From assembly GCA_963738445.1 (NCBI GenBank), contig CAVTWS010000011.1:310001-374000 (forward strand): DNA of 64,000 bases. The letters are read 5' to 3'. A program made the position numbers and the translations under genes. How positions within the stretch are numbered: position 1 is the first letter of the stretch; every line of letters begins with the position of its first letter. A model generated the notes under the pieces. The model did not search any database. It worked only from the letters and a program-made list of their open reading frames with translations, and had not been told where the DNA came from. Below, one piece after another: positions 42,494 through 52,764 of this stretch. The stretch comes from CAVTWS01 sp963738445 (GTDB lineage Bacteria > Actinomycetota > Acidimicrobiia > Acidimicrobiales > SHLQ01).

Positions 42494-43417
42494 ATGTCCG
42501 CACCTGACCGTCCTGCCCGTCGAGCACGATCCGCCGTCGCCGCGATCGGCCTGGCGGCGCTCTCACTCGCCGCCTGTGGAGGCGACGATCCGACCCGCGA
42601 GGCGGCGACCGGTAGCACCCTGGCCGGCGAGCCGGCCACCGGCAGCGCCCTCGGCAACGAGGAGTTCGGCCTCAGCACCGAGGAGCTCGCCACCCGCATC
42701 GAGCAGATCGAGGCGGCGATCGCCCCGTGCATGAACGAGGCCGGTTTCGACTACGTCCCGGTCGACTTCCAGACCGTCTACGACGCCATGTCCAGCAGCG
42801 GCTCCCTGCCCGGGGTGAGTGACGAGGACTACGTGGCCCAGTACGGGTTCGGCATCACGACCACCTTCGGGCTTCCCGATCCGACCACGGTGAACGGGCG
42901 CGGCGAGCAGAACGCGGCCATCCGGGACGCCCTGGCCCCGGCCGACCAGGTGGCGTACGACCGGTCGCTGTTCGGCGGGGACGCGAGTGTGTCGCTGGCC
43001 CGGGCCCTCGAGGACGAGGACTTCTCGGCGACCGGAGGATGCGTGCGCCAATCCGCCGAGCAGCACTTCACCGACGACGAGCTCAACGGCAGCTACGAGA
43101 ACCCGACCGATCTGTTGATCAACACCGATCCCCGCATGGTGGCGGCGACAGGGGACTGGTCCGCATGCGTGGCCGACCAGGGTTACGACTACCCGTCGAT
43201 CGACGAGCTCGAGGGCGACCTGGCCGACCAGCTCGCCGCCATCGTGGGCACCACCACCGATCCCGCGGCGCTCACCGCGGACGCCACGGCGGCGCTCGCC
43301 GACCTCCAGGGTTTCGAGCGGGCCGTCGCCCAGATCGCCGAAGACTGCGCCGACGAGACGACGAACGGGGTCGAGGAGACCATCGAAGAGGAGCTGTTCG
43401 GCAACACGCAGAACTGA
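42494..43417 (+). CDS. Hypothetical secreted lipoprotein
   Basis: 307 residues with a lipoprotein signal: basic start, hydrophobic stretch AVAAIGLAALSLAAC and lipobox LAAC at about residue 29. The mature part is acidic with four further cysteines (APCMNEAGFDY, GGCVRQSAEQHF, WSACVADQGYDYPS, AEDCADETT), likely two disulfides. The paired C-x(7)-Y/D segments look like a duplicated motif. No family was recognised. CGAGGAG precedes ATG 42494. It is divergent from the HlyD-like exporter, 112 bp away, and might work with it outside the cell. Confidence 0.75.
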   Translation: MSAPDRPARRARSAVAAIGLAALSLAACGGDDPTREAATGSTLAGEPATGSALGNEEFGLSTEELATRIEQIEAAIAPCMNEAGFDYVPVDFQTVYDAMSSSGSLPGVSDEDYVAQYGFGITTTFGLPDPTTVNGRGEQNAAIRDALAPADQVAYDRSLFGGDASVSLARALEDEDFSATGGCVRQSAEQHFTDDELNGSYENPTDLLINTDPRMVAATGDWSACVADQGYDYPSIDELEGDLADQLAAIVGTTTDPAALTADATAALADLQGFERAVAQIAEDCADETTNGVEETIEEELFGNTQN

Positions 43418-43475
43418 GCCGAGCGAGCGCTGAACCGGTTCAGCCGGAGAGTCGCGGCGACGAGAAGGCCCGCAG

Positions 43476-45116
43476 CTACCCGCTCGACGGCAGGGCGAGG
43501 GCGACCAGTCGCGGGGGGTTGGCGTTGCCGACCGGCACGATCAACGTGTCGCCGGCGACGGCCATCCAGCCGTTGGTGCCGCCGGGCAGCGTGAACTGCC
43601 AGACGATCTCGCCGGTCGCCCGGTCGAGGGCGATCAGCTCACCGCTCAGCACGGTCGTGAACACCAGGTCGTTGACCACGGTGGCGGCGCCCAGCGGATC
43701 GCCGGGAACCTCCGTCGACCACAACACCTCACCCGTCTCTGCGTCGACCGCCGCCACCTCGCCGGGACCGGACCCGAGCTCGCTGCCGAAGTAGCTCGGC
43801 TGATCCGGGGGCAGCAGCGTCGGCGCGTTGAGCGTTGCCAGGTACACGACACCGTCGGCGGTGGCGGGCGGCGTGATCACACCGCCGAATGTGCCGGGGT
43901 ACACCTCGGTGGGGCCGTCGAGCTCGTCGAGATCGTCGTTCTGGTGGATGCCGACCTCGGTGCGCCAGAGCGGGTCGCCCGTGCCAGGGTCGATCCCGAC
44001 CACGATGCCGGACTTGCCGGCGCTCACGATGACCGGCTCGCCGTTCGGGAGGCGGGCGATCAGGGCGTGGACCTGGTCGCGGTCGAGGATGTCGTGGGGG
44101 ATGACCTGGTGGTACCAGAGCAGCTCGCCGCTGTGCAGGTCGAGGGCGACGAGCGAGTCGGTGTAGAGGTTGTCGCCGGGCCGGCTCGATCCGTTCGGGA
44201 ACTCGGGGGTGCCGGGGAACGGTGCCGGGTTGGCGACGCCGATGTACACGATGCCGGCCTCGAGATCGACCGCCGGCGGGTACCAGGCGCCGCCGCCGGA
44301 GTTGACCTCGGGGTTGCCCCACAGGTCGTCGCCGAGCACGGTGTCGAACTCCCACACCACCTCGCCGGTCGCCGCGTCGAGCGCCTTGACGATTCCCCGG
44401 TCGCCGCCGGTGTAGATGCCGCTGAGGCTGACGGGGACGGTGCTGACGAGCACGAGACCGTCGGCCACCTGGGGTTGGATGTCGACACCGGTCGTCGGTG
44501 TATCGGTGATGGTGGTGACCCACAGCTGGTCGCCGGTGGCGGCGTCGACCGCCTGGACGGAATCGGGGCCCGAGAGACCGAAGACCACGCCATCGGCCAC
44601 GGCCACGCCGGTCGGTCCGATGTTCGGCCCGGACTGCGGGGTGGTCCACCTGACACTGCCGTCGGCGAGCGACACGGCGGCGATGGAGCCACGCCCGCCC
44701 TCGACGTACACGACGTCGTCGAGCACGATCGGCGTGGTGGGCATGCTGCCGGCGTCGGGCAGCTCCGCGGTCCACATCACGGTGAGGTCGGCGACGTTGT
44801 CGGTCGTGATCGACGAACCGGTGGCCGTCCGCGAGTTGTCGTAGTCCGCTCCAGGCACCGGCCACTCGCCGGGTGGGGCCGCCGTGTCCGGGGGTACGGC
44901 CGTCGTCTCCACAGACGGCGCGGCCGGGTCGGTGGGCGCCGGGTCGGTGGGATCGGATGCGGTGGAGGTGGTGTCCGGGGCCGCCGTCGAGGGTGACGTC
45001 TGCGTCGTCGCCGGCTCCGACGAGGTGGACGAGCCGTCATCGTCGCTGCACGAAGTGCCCATCAAGGCGAGGAACAGGAGAGAGCGCAGCGACCGAGTGA
45101 GTCCGTTCCTCCTCAT
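43476..45116 (-). CDS. PQQ-type beta-propeller lipoprotein
   Basis: 546 residues. A short signal ends at MGTSC, a weak lipobox, and is followed by a Ser/Thr/Pro-rich linker (about 25-85). An eight-bladed quinoprotein-like propeller then has repeated AxDxxTGExxW blades, such as ALDAATGEVVWEFDT, AVDAETGEVLWSTEV and ALDRATGEIVWQF. GGAWYPPAVDLEAGIVYIGVANPAPFPG resembles PQQ alcohol-dehydrogenase propellers, but cofactor residues were not verified. ATG 45116 is only 2 nt from the tRNA-Arg 3' end, leaving no room for a ribosome-binding site outside the tRNA. Confidence 0.8.
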   Translation of the reverse strand: MRRNGLTRSLRSLLFLALMGTSCSDDDGSSTSSEPATTQTSPSTAAPDTTSTASDPTDPAPTDPAAPSVETTAVPPDTAAPPGEWPVPGADYDNSRTATGSSITTDNVADLTVMWTAELPDAGSMPTTPIVLDDVVYVEGGRGSIAAVSLADGSVRWTTPQSGPNIGPTGVAVADGVVFGLSGPDSVQAVDAATGDQLWVTTITDTPTTGVDIQPQVADGLVLVSTVPVSLSGIYTGGDRGIVKALDAATGEVVWEFDTVLGDDLWGNPEVNSGGGAWYPPAVDLEAGIVYIGVANPAPFPGTPEFPNGSSRPGDNLYTDSLVALDLHSGELLWYHQVIPHDILDRDQVHALIARLPNGEPVIVSAGKSGIVVGIDPGTGDPLWRTEVGIHQNDDLDELDGPTEVYPGTFGGVITPPATADGVVYLATLNAPTLLPPDQPSYFGSELGSGPGEVAAVDAETGEVLWSTEVPGDPLGAATVVNDLVFTTVLSGELIALDRATGEIVWQFTLPGGTNGWMAVAGDTLIVPVGNANPPRLVALALPSSG

Positions 45117-45118
45117 AG

Positions 45119-45191
45119 CGCCCCCGGCAGGATTCGAACCTGCGACCAAGTCATTAGAAGTGACTCGCTCTATCCCCTGAGCTACGGAGGC
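45119..45191 (-). tRNA. tRNA-Arg (TCT)
   Basis: Cloverleaf on the minus strand: acceptor GCCTCCG with CGGGGGC, D arm GCTCAGGGGATAGAGC, anticodon loop CTTCTAA (anticodon TCT, reading AGA) and T arm GCAGG-TTCGAAT-CCTGC. It is immediately followed by the start codon of the propeller lipoprotein. Confidence 0.95.
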
Positions 45192-45249
45192 AGCTCAAGG
45201 GTAGTGGTCGGCGGGAACGCCGCCGTGTTGGGACCCGTAGAGTGCGGCC

Positions 45250-46143
45250 ATGACCACGGCAGCACCGGGATGGTTCCTCCGAGCGTTGGCCCAGCCGTAC
45301 TCCGACCACGTCGTCGAGGTCGCCGGCTGCCCCATCCACTACCTGGCCTGGGGGGCGGCCGACCGACCCGGCATCGTGTTCGTGCACGGCGGGGCCGCCC
45401 ACGCCCACTGGTGGAGCCACATCGCCCCGCACTTCGCCGACGACTACCGGGTGGCCGCCCTCGACCTGTCCGGGCACGGCGACAGCGGACGCCGCGACCA
45501 GTACGGGCTCACGGCGTGGACCCAGGAGATCATGGCGGTCGCCGGGGATGCCGGCATCGAGGGGCCGCCCATCGTCGTCGGCCACAGCATGGGCGGCTTC
45601 GTCTCCATCGCCACCGCAGCCACCTACGCCGACGACGTCGCCGGCATCGTCATCTACGACTCGCCCGTCACCCGCGTGGACCCGGAGGTCGAGGCGGCGC
45701 GCCGCGACGGCGTCTTCAAACCGCCGCGCGTGTACACCGACCTCGACGAAGCGATCCGCCGCTTCCGGACCATCCCGGCCCAGGACAACTACGAACCATA
45801 CGTCATGGCCCACGTGGCCCGGCACTCGCTCCGCGAGACCGAGGGCGGGTGGAGGTGGAAGTTCGACGACCGGGTGTTCTCCCCGTGGCGGGACCAGGTT
45901 GCCGATTTCCTACCCTTGATCACCTGCCGCATCGCGCTGTTCCGCAGCGAGCACGGCCTGGCCGACGAAGCGGTCGGTGAGTTCCTGTACGAGTCGACCG
46001 GCCGGGTGGCGCCCGTCATCGTCCTCCCCGAGGCCGGCCATCACGTCATGCTCGATCAACCGCTCCAGGTGGTGGTCGGGCTGCGCACCCTGCTGGCCGA
46101 CTGGGAGCACTCCACCCCCCGGCGCCGCGCCGCCGCACCGTGA
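45250..46143 (+). CDS. Alpha/beta hydrolase
   Basis: 297-residue hydrolase. The oxyanion segment VFVHGGAAHAHWW is near residue 38, the nucleophile elbow VVGHSMGG (Ser about 116), the acid probably in ALFRSEHGLADE, and the base in PEAGHHVMLDQP (about 262). Epoxide hydrolase, ester hydrolase or C-C hydrolase activity are all possible. Its TGA overlaps the start of the malonyl-CoA synthetase, so the two are co-expressed. Confidence 0.86.
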   Translation: MTTAAPGWFLRALAQPYSDHVVEVAGCPIHYLAWGAADRPGIVFVHGGAAHAHWWSHIAPHFADDYRVAALDLSGHGDSGRRDQYGLTAWTQEIMAVAGDAGIEGPPIVVGHSMGGFVSIATAATYADDVAGIVIYDSPVTRVDPEVEAARRDGVFKPPRVYTDLDEAIRRFRTIPAQDNYEPYVMAHVARHSLRETEGGWRWKFDDRVFSPWRDQVADFLPLITCRIALFRSEHGLADEAVGEFLYESTGRVAPVIVLPEAGHHVMLDQPLQVVVGLRTLLADWEHSTPRRRAAAP

Positions 46144-47597
46144 ACCTGTACGACCACTTGACGGCGGCCACCCGGGCCCGGAGTGCCGGTCAGGCGGGCC
46201 AGTCGTCTCCGGCGGCGGTCGCGGCCGACGTGTTCCTCGATCCGCCGGCGGGGGAGGGGCCACCGCTGCGATGGGCCGACCTGGATGCGCGGACGGCTCA
46301 GGTGCGGGGCGCGCTCGCCGCCTTCGGCGTACAACCGGGTGGTCGGGTGCTGGCCCAGGTCGACAAGTCGGTGGCGTCGATCGAGTTGTACCTCGGGTGC
46401 CTCCGCCACGGGGCGGTGTTCGTGCCCGTCAACACCGCGTACACGCCGGCCGAGGTGGCCGACTTCGTCGCTGACGCCGAGCCGACGTTGGTCGTGACCG
46501 AGCGCGACGAGGCAACGTTCCTCGATGCGGTGGCGGCTTCTGCGCCGATCGACGAGACCGTGGAGCGAGGCGACGACGACCTGGCCGCCATCTGCTACAC
46601 GTCGGGCACCACGGGCCGGTCCAAGGGCGCCATGCTCACCCACGGCAACCTCGCGTCGAACGCGGCCGCCCTCCACGACCTGTGGCAGTTCGTCCCCGGT
46701 GACGTCCTGCTCCACACGCTGCCCACGTATCACGTGCACGGCCTGTTCGTGGCCCTGCACACAGCGATGCTCAACGGGTCGAGGGTGCTGTTCCACCGGC
46801 GGTTCGTCGCGTCCGAGGCGGTCGCCGCGCTCGCCGGGGGAGCGGCCACCGTCTACATGGGTGTGCCCACCAACTACGTTCGGCTGCTGGCCGAGCCCGG
46901 GTTCGATCGGGCCGCCTGCGGGTCGATGCGGCTGTTCGTCTCCGGGTCGGCGCCGCTGCTGGCCTCGACCCACGAGGAGTTCGTCGAGCGCACCGGGCAC
47001 ACCATCCTCGAGCGGTACGGCATGACCGAGACCGGCATGATCACCTCCAACCCGTACCCGTCGTCGGGTCGCGTAGCCGGCACGGTCGGGTACCCGCTGC
47101 CCGGCGTCGACGTCCGTGTCAACACGTCGGGTGTGCTCGAGGTGCGCGGTCCCAACGTCACCCCCGGGTACTGGAAGCGGGATCGCTCCCGGGCGGACTT
47201 CCCCGGCGACGGCTGGTTCGTGACCGGCGACCTGGCCGCGGCCGAGGCCGACGGTCGGATCAGCCTCGTCGGGCGGGCCAAGGACCTCATCATCTCGGGT
47301 GGCCTCAACGTCTACCCGAAGGAGATCGAGGACCTGATCGACGCGGTGCCGGGGGTGGCCGAGTCCGCCGTGATCGGGCTCCCGCACGCGGACCTCGGGG
47401 AAGCCGTCGTCGCCGTCATCACGATCGCCCCGGGGGCCGACGTCACCGAAGCCGACCTCGCCGCCGCGCTCGACGGCCGCCTCGCCCGCTTCAAGCAACC
47501 CAAACGTCTCGTGCTCGTCGACGACCTGCCCCGCAACGCCATGGGCAAGGTGCAGAAGAACGTCCTGCGCGCCCGCTTCGCCGACCTGTTCTCCTGA
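46140..47597 (+). CDS. matB: Malonyl-CoA synthetase-like AMP-forming ligase
   Basis: 485 residues, shorter than fatty-acid ligases and typical of MatB. P-loop CYTSGTTGRSKGAMLTHGNLASNA (about 151), LHTLPTYHVHGLFVALHTAM (about 195), ERYGMTETGM (about 297), the hinge GRAKDLIISGGLNVYPKEIED (about 378) and the C-terminal lysine in RNAMGKVQKNVLR are visible. The HVHGLFVA and PKEIED stretches are those of malonate/methylmalonate:CoA ligases. GTG 46140 overlaps the hydrolase stop by 4 bp. Methylmalonate use is equally possible. Confidence 0.82.
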   Translation: MNLYDHLTAATRARSAGQAGQSSPAAVAADVFLDPPAGEGPPLRWADLDARTAQVRGALAAFGVQPGGRVLAQVDKSVASIELYLGCLRHGAVFVPVNTAYTPAEVADFVADAEPTLVVTERDEATFLDAVAASAPIDETVERGDDDLAAICYTSGTTGRSKGAMLTHGNLASNAAALHDLWQFVPGDVLLHTLPTYHVHGLFVALHTAMLNGSRVLFHRRFVASEAVAALAGGAATVYMGVPTNYVRLLAEPGFDRAACGSMRLFVSGSAPLLASTHEEFVERTGHTILERYGMTETGMITSNPYPSSGRVAGTVGYPLPGVDVRVNTSGVLEVRGPNVTPGYWKRDRSRADFPGDGWFVTGDLAAAEADGRISLVGRAKDLIISGGLNVYPKEIEDLIDAVPGVAESAVIGLPHADLGEAVVAVITIAPGADVTEADLAAALDGRLARFKQPKRLVLVDDLPRNAMGKVQKNVLRARFADLFS

Positions 47598-47766
47598 CCA
47601 CCCACCCGCGCGCCGCTCACCCACCCGCCCCCGGTTGGACCCGCCGTCGCGGTTTCATCCGCCGTCCGGGCCGCGCCGCCCCCCAACCCAATCGAACTGC
47701 GCGCGTCGGGCGCCGTGGGGGGTGGCTGTGCGCGCCCAGTTCGAGGGTGGGGTAGTGGGGTGGTGG

Positions 47767-49516
47767 TCAGCCGCCTATGGCCGGGTCGAAGCGAAGGGAC
47801 GCGGGGTACGGGTAGAAGTCGGGGTATTCGCGGGCCTGGTGGCGGCGTTGCAGGTCGATCCACCAGTCCGCGGAGAAGAGATCGCCGTGGGCCTCGAGGA
47901 ACGACGCCTGGAGCGGCGGATCGAACCGCATGAAGGTGCGGAACTGCTCCGGGAACACGTCATCGGGGCCGACGCCGTACCACGGGTCGTTCGACATCTC
48001 GTCGTCGTAGTGCTCGGACTCGGGGATGGTGCGGAAGTGGCACTCGTCGAGCAGGCAGATCTCGTCGTAGTCGTAGAAGACGACGTCGCCGTGGCGGGTC
48101 ACGCCGAAGTTCTTGGTGAACAGGTCGCCGGGGAAGATGCGGGCGACGGCGAGGTCCTTGACGGCCTGGCCGTAGTCGAGCGCCGCCGGCGCGGGCCCGC
48201 TCCACGCCCATGTCCCGCAGGTACAGGTTGAGTGGGTAGAGCCGTCGCTCGGTGTAGAGGTGCCGGATGACGACCTCGTCGTCGGTGATCTCGACGGCGT
48301 TCTTCGCCTCCCGGTCGAGTAGATCGAGCAGGTCCCGGCTGAAGCGATCCCGGCTGAACGACAGGTTCTCGAACTCCTGGGCGTCGACCATGCGGCCCAC
48401 CCGGTCGTGGGCGAACACCAGCCGGTACTTCGCCATGACCTGTTGGCGGGTCGTCTTCTTGGGCGGGTCGAAGCGGTCCTTGATGATCTTGAACACGACG
48501 TCGTACGACGCCAGGGTGAACACGATCATCACCATGCCCCGGGTGCCGGGAGCGATCTCGAACGTGCCGGTGGAGTTCTGCAGATGCCGGTACAGCGCCC
48601 GGTACAACGACGTCTTGCCGTGCTGGTTGTACCCGATCGCCATGTACAGCTCGTGGATCGCCTTCATGGGCAGCAGCGACTTCACGAACCCGACCAGCTC
48701 GGCCGGATCGTCCCACTCGACATGGAAGTAGGAGCGGGTGAAACCGAAGAGGCGGGAGGTCTCGCTCTCGGTCACGAGCACCGTGTCGGCGGCGATGCCG
48801 GACTCGGTGTGCAGCAGCGGCACGACGATCGGTGTCACCCGGTTCAAGTGCCGCATGCGGCCGACCACGTAGGCGCCCTTGTTGCGGAAGAACACGGTGT
48901 GCAGCACATCGACCGAGGTGATGTCGGTCGTCTCCCAGGCTTCGACGAGAAACGCCGCGACCCGTTCGGCGACGCGGGCGACATCGGCATCGAGGTCGTG
49001 CCACGGGGCGTTGAAGGAGTCCTGGCAGTCCTCGAGCATCTCCCGCACCCACGCCGCCACCGGTCGCCCGGCGGGCGTGTAGCTGCGGTAGAGCATGCGG
49101 GCCTGCTCACCGCGGGGGAGTGAGCTCGGACCGAACCATCGGAACTCGAGGTTGTTGTCGACGCCGACGGTGGTGAAGACCCGCCGGGTGACAGAGTTGA
49201 AGAACGTCTCGGCGAGCTCGCCGTCGCTGCGACCGTCGATCAGCTGGGTGTACAGGTGCCGGGCCCGGTGCCAGACGCCCTTCGGGTCGGGGTGACCCTC
49301 CAGGGCATCGTGGCACCGGCGCACGGTGAGATCGACGTGGTCCTTGTGCAGGGCCAGACGCTGCCGGGCGTCGGCCTGTTGGAGCTCCCATTCCCGCCGC
49401 TCGAAGTGGAGCTTCGCCCGGCGGGTGATCGAGTGGAAGTTGCCGTGGAAGTCGCCGAACCCCGAATAGATGGTCTCGGCGAGATCGTCGGCCAGCACGT
49501 CATCGGAATCGAGCAT
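47767..49516 (-). CDS. aceK: Isocitrate dehydrogenase kinase/phosphatase (one apparent frameshift)
   Basis: 582 residues after removing one base near 48,182; E. coli AceK has 578. Diagnostic segments are AETFFNSVTRRVF, LFGFTRSYFHVEW, ELYMAIGYNQHGKTSLYR, GTRGMVMIVFTLASYDVVFKIIKD, HDRVGRMVDAQEFEN and, after the break, IFPGDLFTKNFGVTRHGDVVFYDYDE with the catalytic aspartates. The enzyme phosphorylates and dephosphorylates isocitrate dehydrogenase to split flux between the TCA cycle and the glyoxylate shunt. It is the third gene of aceBAK, 41 bp after aceA. This protein is mainly proteobacterial, which is notable in an actinobacterial background. Confidence 0.92.
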
Positions 49517-49557
49517 GTGTGGCGAGGTCCAATGTCGGGGCTCCGGTTTCCAACCGA

Positions 49558-50847
49558 CTAGTGAAACTGGTCCTCCTCCGTAGAGCCCTTGAGGGCCAGG
49601 GTCGAGGCCTGGCCGCCCGAGATCACGTTGGCGACATCGTCGAAGTAGCCGGCGCCGACCTCCCGTTGGTGACGGGTGGCGGTGTAGCCGTCGCCCTCCA
49701 GCGCGAACTCGCGCTGCTGCAACGCGACGTAGGCGGTCATGTCCGAGGCCTCGTAGCCCTTGGCCAGCTCGAACGCCGACAGGTTGAGGGCGTGCCAGCC
49801 GGCGAGGGTGATGAACTGGAACGCGTAACCCATCGCCCCGAGCTCCTTCTGGAACGTGGCGATGGTGGCGTCGTCGAGCTTGGCCTTCCAGTTGAACGAC
49901 GGCGAGCAGTTGTAGGCCAGCTGCTTGCCGGGGAACTGGGCGTGGACACCGGCGGCGAACTCCCGGGCCTCGTCGAGATCGGGGTTGCTCGTCTCGCACC
50001 AGATCAGGTCGCAGTAGGGCGCGTACGCCAGGGCCCGCTTGATCGGGGAGGCCAGCTCGGCGCGGGTGTGGAAGAACCCCTCGGGCGTGCGCTCACCGGT
50101 GAGGAACTCACGGTCACGTTCGTCGACATCGCTGGTGATGAGCGAGGCGCCGAGGGCGTCGGTCCGGGCGATGAGGATGGTGGGGACGCCGAGCACGTCG
50201 GCGGCCAACCGAGCGGCGGTGAGGGTGCGGACGTGCTGTTGGGTGGGCACGAGCACCTTGCCGCCCATGTGGCCGCACTTCTTCTCCGACGCCAGCTGGT
50301 CCTCGAAGTGCACGCCGGCCGCGCCGGCCTCGATCATGCCCTTCATGAGCTCGAACGCGTTCAAGGCGCCGCCGAAACCGGCTTCCGCGTCAGCGACGAT
50401 GGGGGCGAACCAGTTACGACCTGGCTTGCCGCCGCTCTCGGACCACTCGATCTGGTCGGCCCGGCGCAGCGCGTTGTTCAGGCGGCGGACCACCTCGGGC
50501 ACGCTGTTGGCCGGGTACAGGCTCTGGTCGGGGTAGATCTGGCCGGCCACGTTGGCGTCGCCGGCCACCTGCCAGCCCGACAGGTACAACGCCGGGAGGC
50601 CGGCTTTCACGTACTGGATGGCCTGACCGCCGGTCATGGCGCCGAGCGCGTGCACGTAGTCCATGTCGTGCAGACGGCTCCACAACACGTCGGCGCCGTG
50701 GCGGGCCAAGGTGCACTCCGGCAGGAGCGAACCGCGGAGGCGCACCACGTCGGCCGCGGTGTAGTCGCGCCGGACGTCGGCCCAGCGAGGGTTGTCGGCC
50801 CAGTCCTTCTCGAGTTCGTCGACTTGTTGCTGGAACGTCTTGCGCAT
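49558..50847 (-). CDS. aceA: Isocitrate lyase
   Basis: 429 residues, the standard length, cleaving isocitrate to succinate and glyoxylate. It shows SGWQVAGDANVAGQIYPDQSLYP, FEDQLASEKKCGHMGGKVL with the catalytic cysteine of KKCGH (about residue 190), RTDALGASLITSDVDERD and LAYNCSPSFNWKAKLD. ATG 50847 (MRKTFQQQVDELEKDW) matches the family start; the long open frame upstream is a shadow of aceB. It sits between aceB and aceK in one operon. Confidence 0.95.
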   Translation of the reverse strand: MRKTFQQQVDELEKDWADNPRWADVRRDYTAADVVRLRGSLLPECTLARHGADVLWSRLHDMDYVHALGAMTGGQAIQYVKAGLPALYLSGWQVAGDANVAGQIYPDQSLYPANSVPEVVRRLNNALRRADQIEWSESGGKPGRNWFAPIVADAEAGFGGALNAFELMKGMIEAGAAGVHFEDQLASEKKCGHMGGKVLVPTQQHVRTLTAARLAADVLGVPTILIARTDALGASLITSDVDERDREFLTGERTPEGFFHTRAELASPIKRALAYAPYCDLIWCETSNPDLDEAREFAAGVHAQFPGKQLAYNCSPSFNWKAKLDDATIATFQKELGAMGYAFQFITLAGWHALNLSAFELAKGYEASDMTAYVALQQREFALEGDGYTATRHQREVGAGYFDDVANVISGGQASTLALKGSTEEDQFH

Positions 50848-50894
50848 GGCACGGGTCTTTCTGTGAGAAGGGGAGAAGGGAGAAGGGAGGAGGG

Positions 50895-52475
<1,581 letters not shown>

Positions 52476-52617
52476 GGTGGTCACCTCGAAAGTGTGAAGA
52501 CAGACGGGTCCGTCGGGGGGTGGTCGACGCGGTGTCGCCGCCACGTGGGATCATCTTGGGCAAGACCCCGGGAACTTTCCAAGCGCTTCAGGTCGCAATT
52601 CATGCCCCGAAGGGTAG

Positions 52618-52629
52618 TTTTCCGGAAAA
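52618..52629. promoter_or_regulatory. Perfect palindrome in the aceB-ramB spacer
   Basis: TTTTCCGGAAAA is a perfect 12-bp palindrome near the middle of the divergent spacer, in an AT-richer patch than its surroundings. The position suits control of both promoters. It is not the RamB consensus described in Corynebacterium, as far as I can tell, so the binding protein is unassigned. Confidence 0.45.
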
Positions 52630-52764
52630 TCGGCCGAATTTACTGCCGTGACGACTGTCACGATCGGGGGTCGAACGACCCAGAGGCTGAAGATGCCCCG
52701 ATGTTTGGCCGATCACACACCCACAACCGTTGTCAGAGCCGAGCACCGTCGAGGAGGAACCACC

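Noticed and set aside
47767..49516. aceK as a decayed pseudogene
   Set aside because: One inserted base is the only defect; all motifs on both sides and total length match a functional enzyme.
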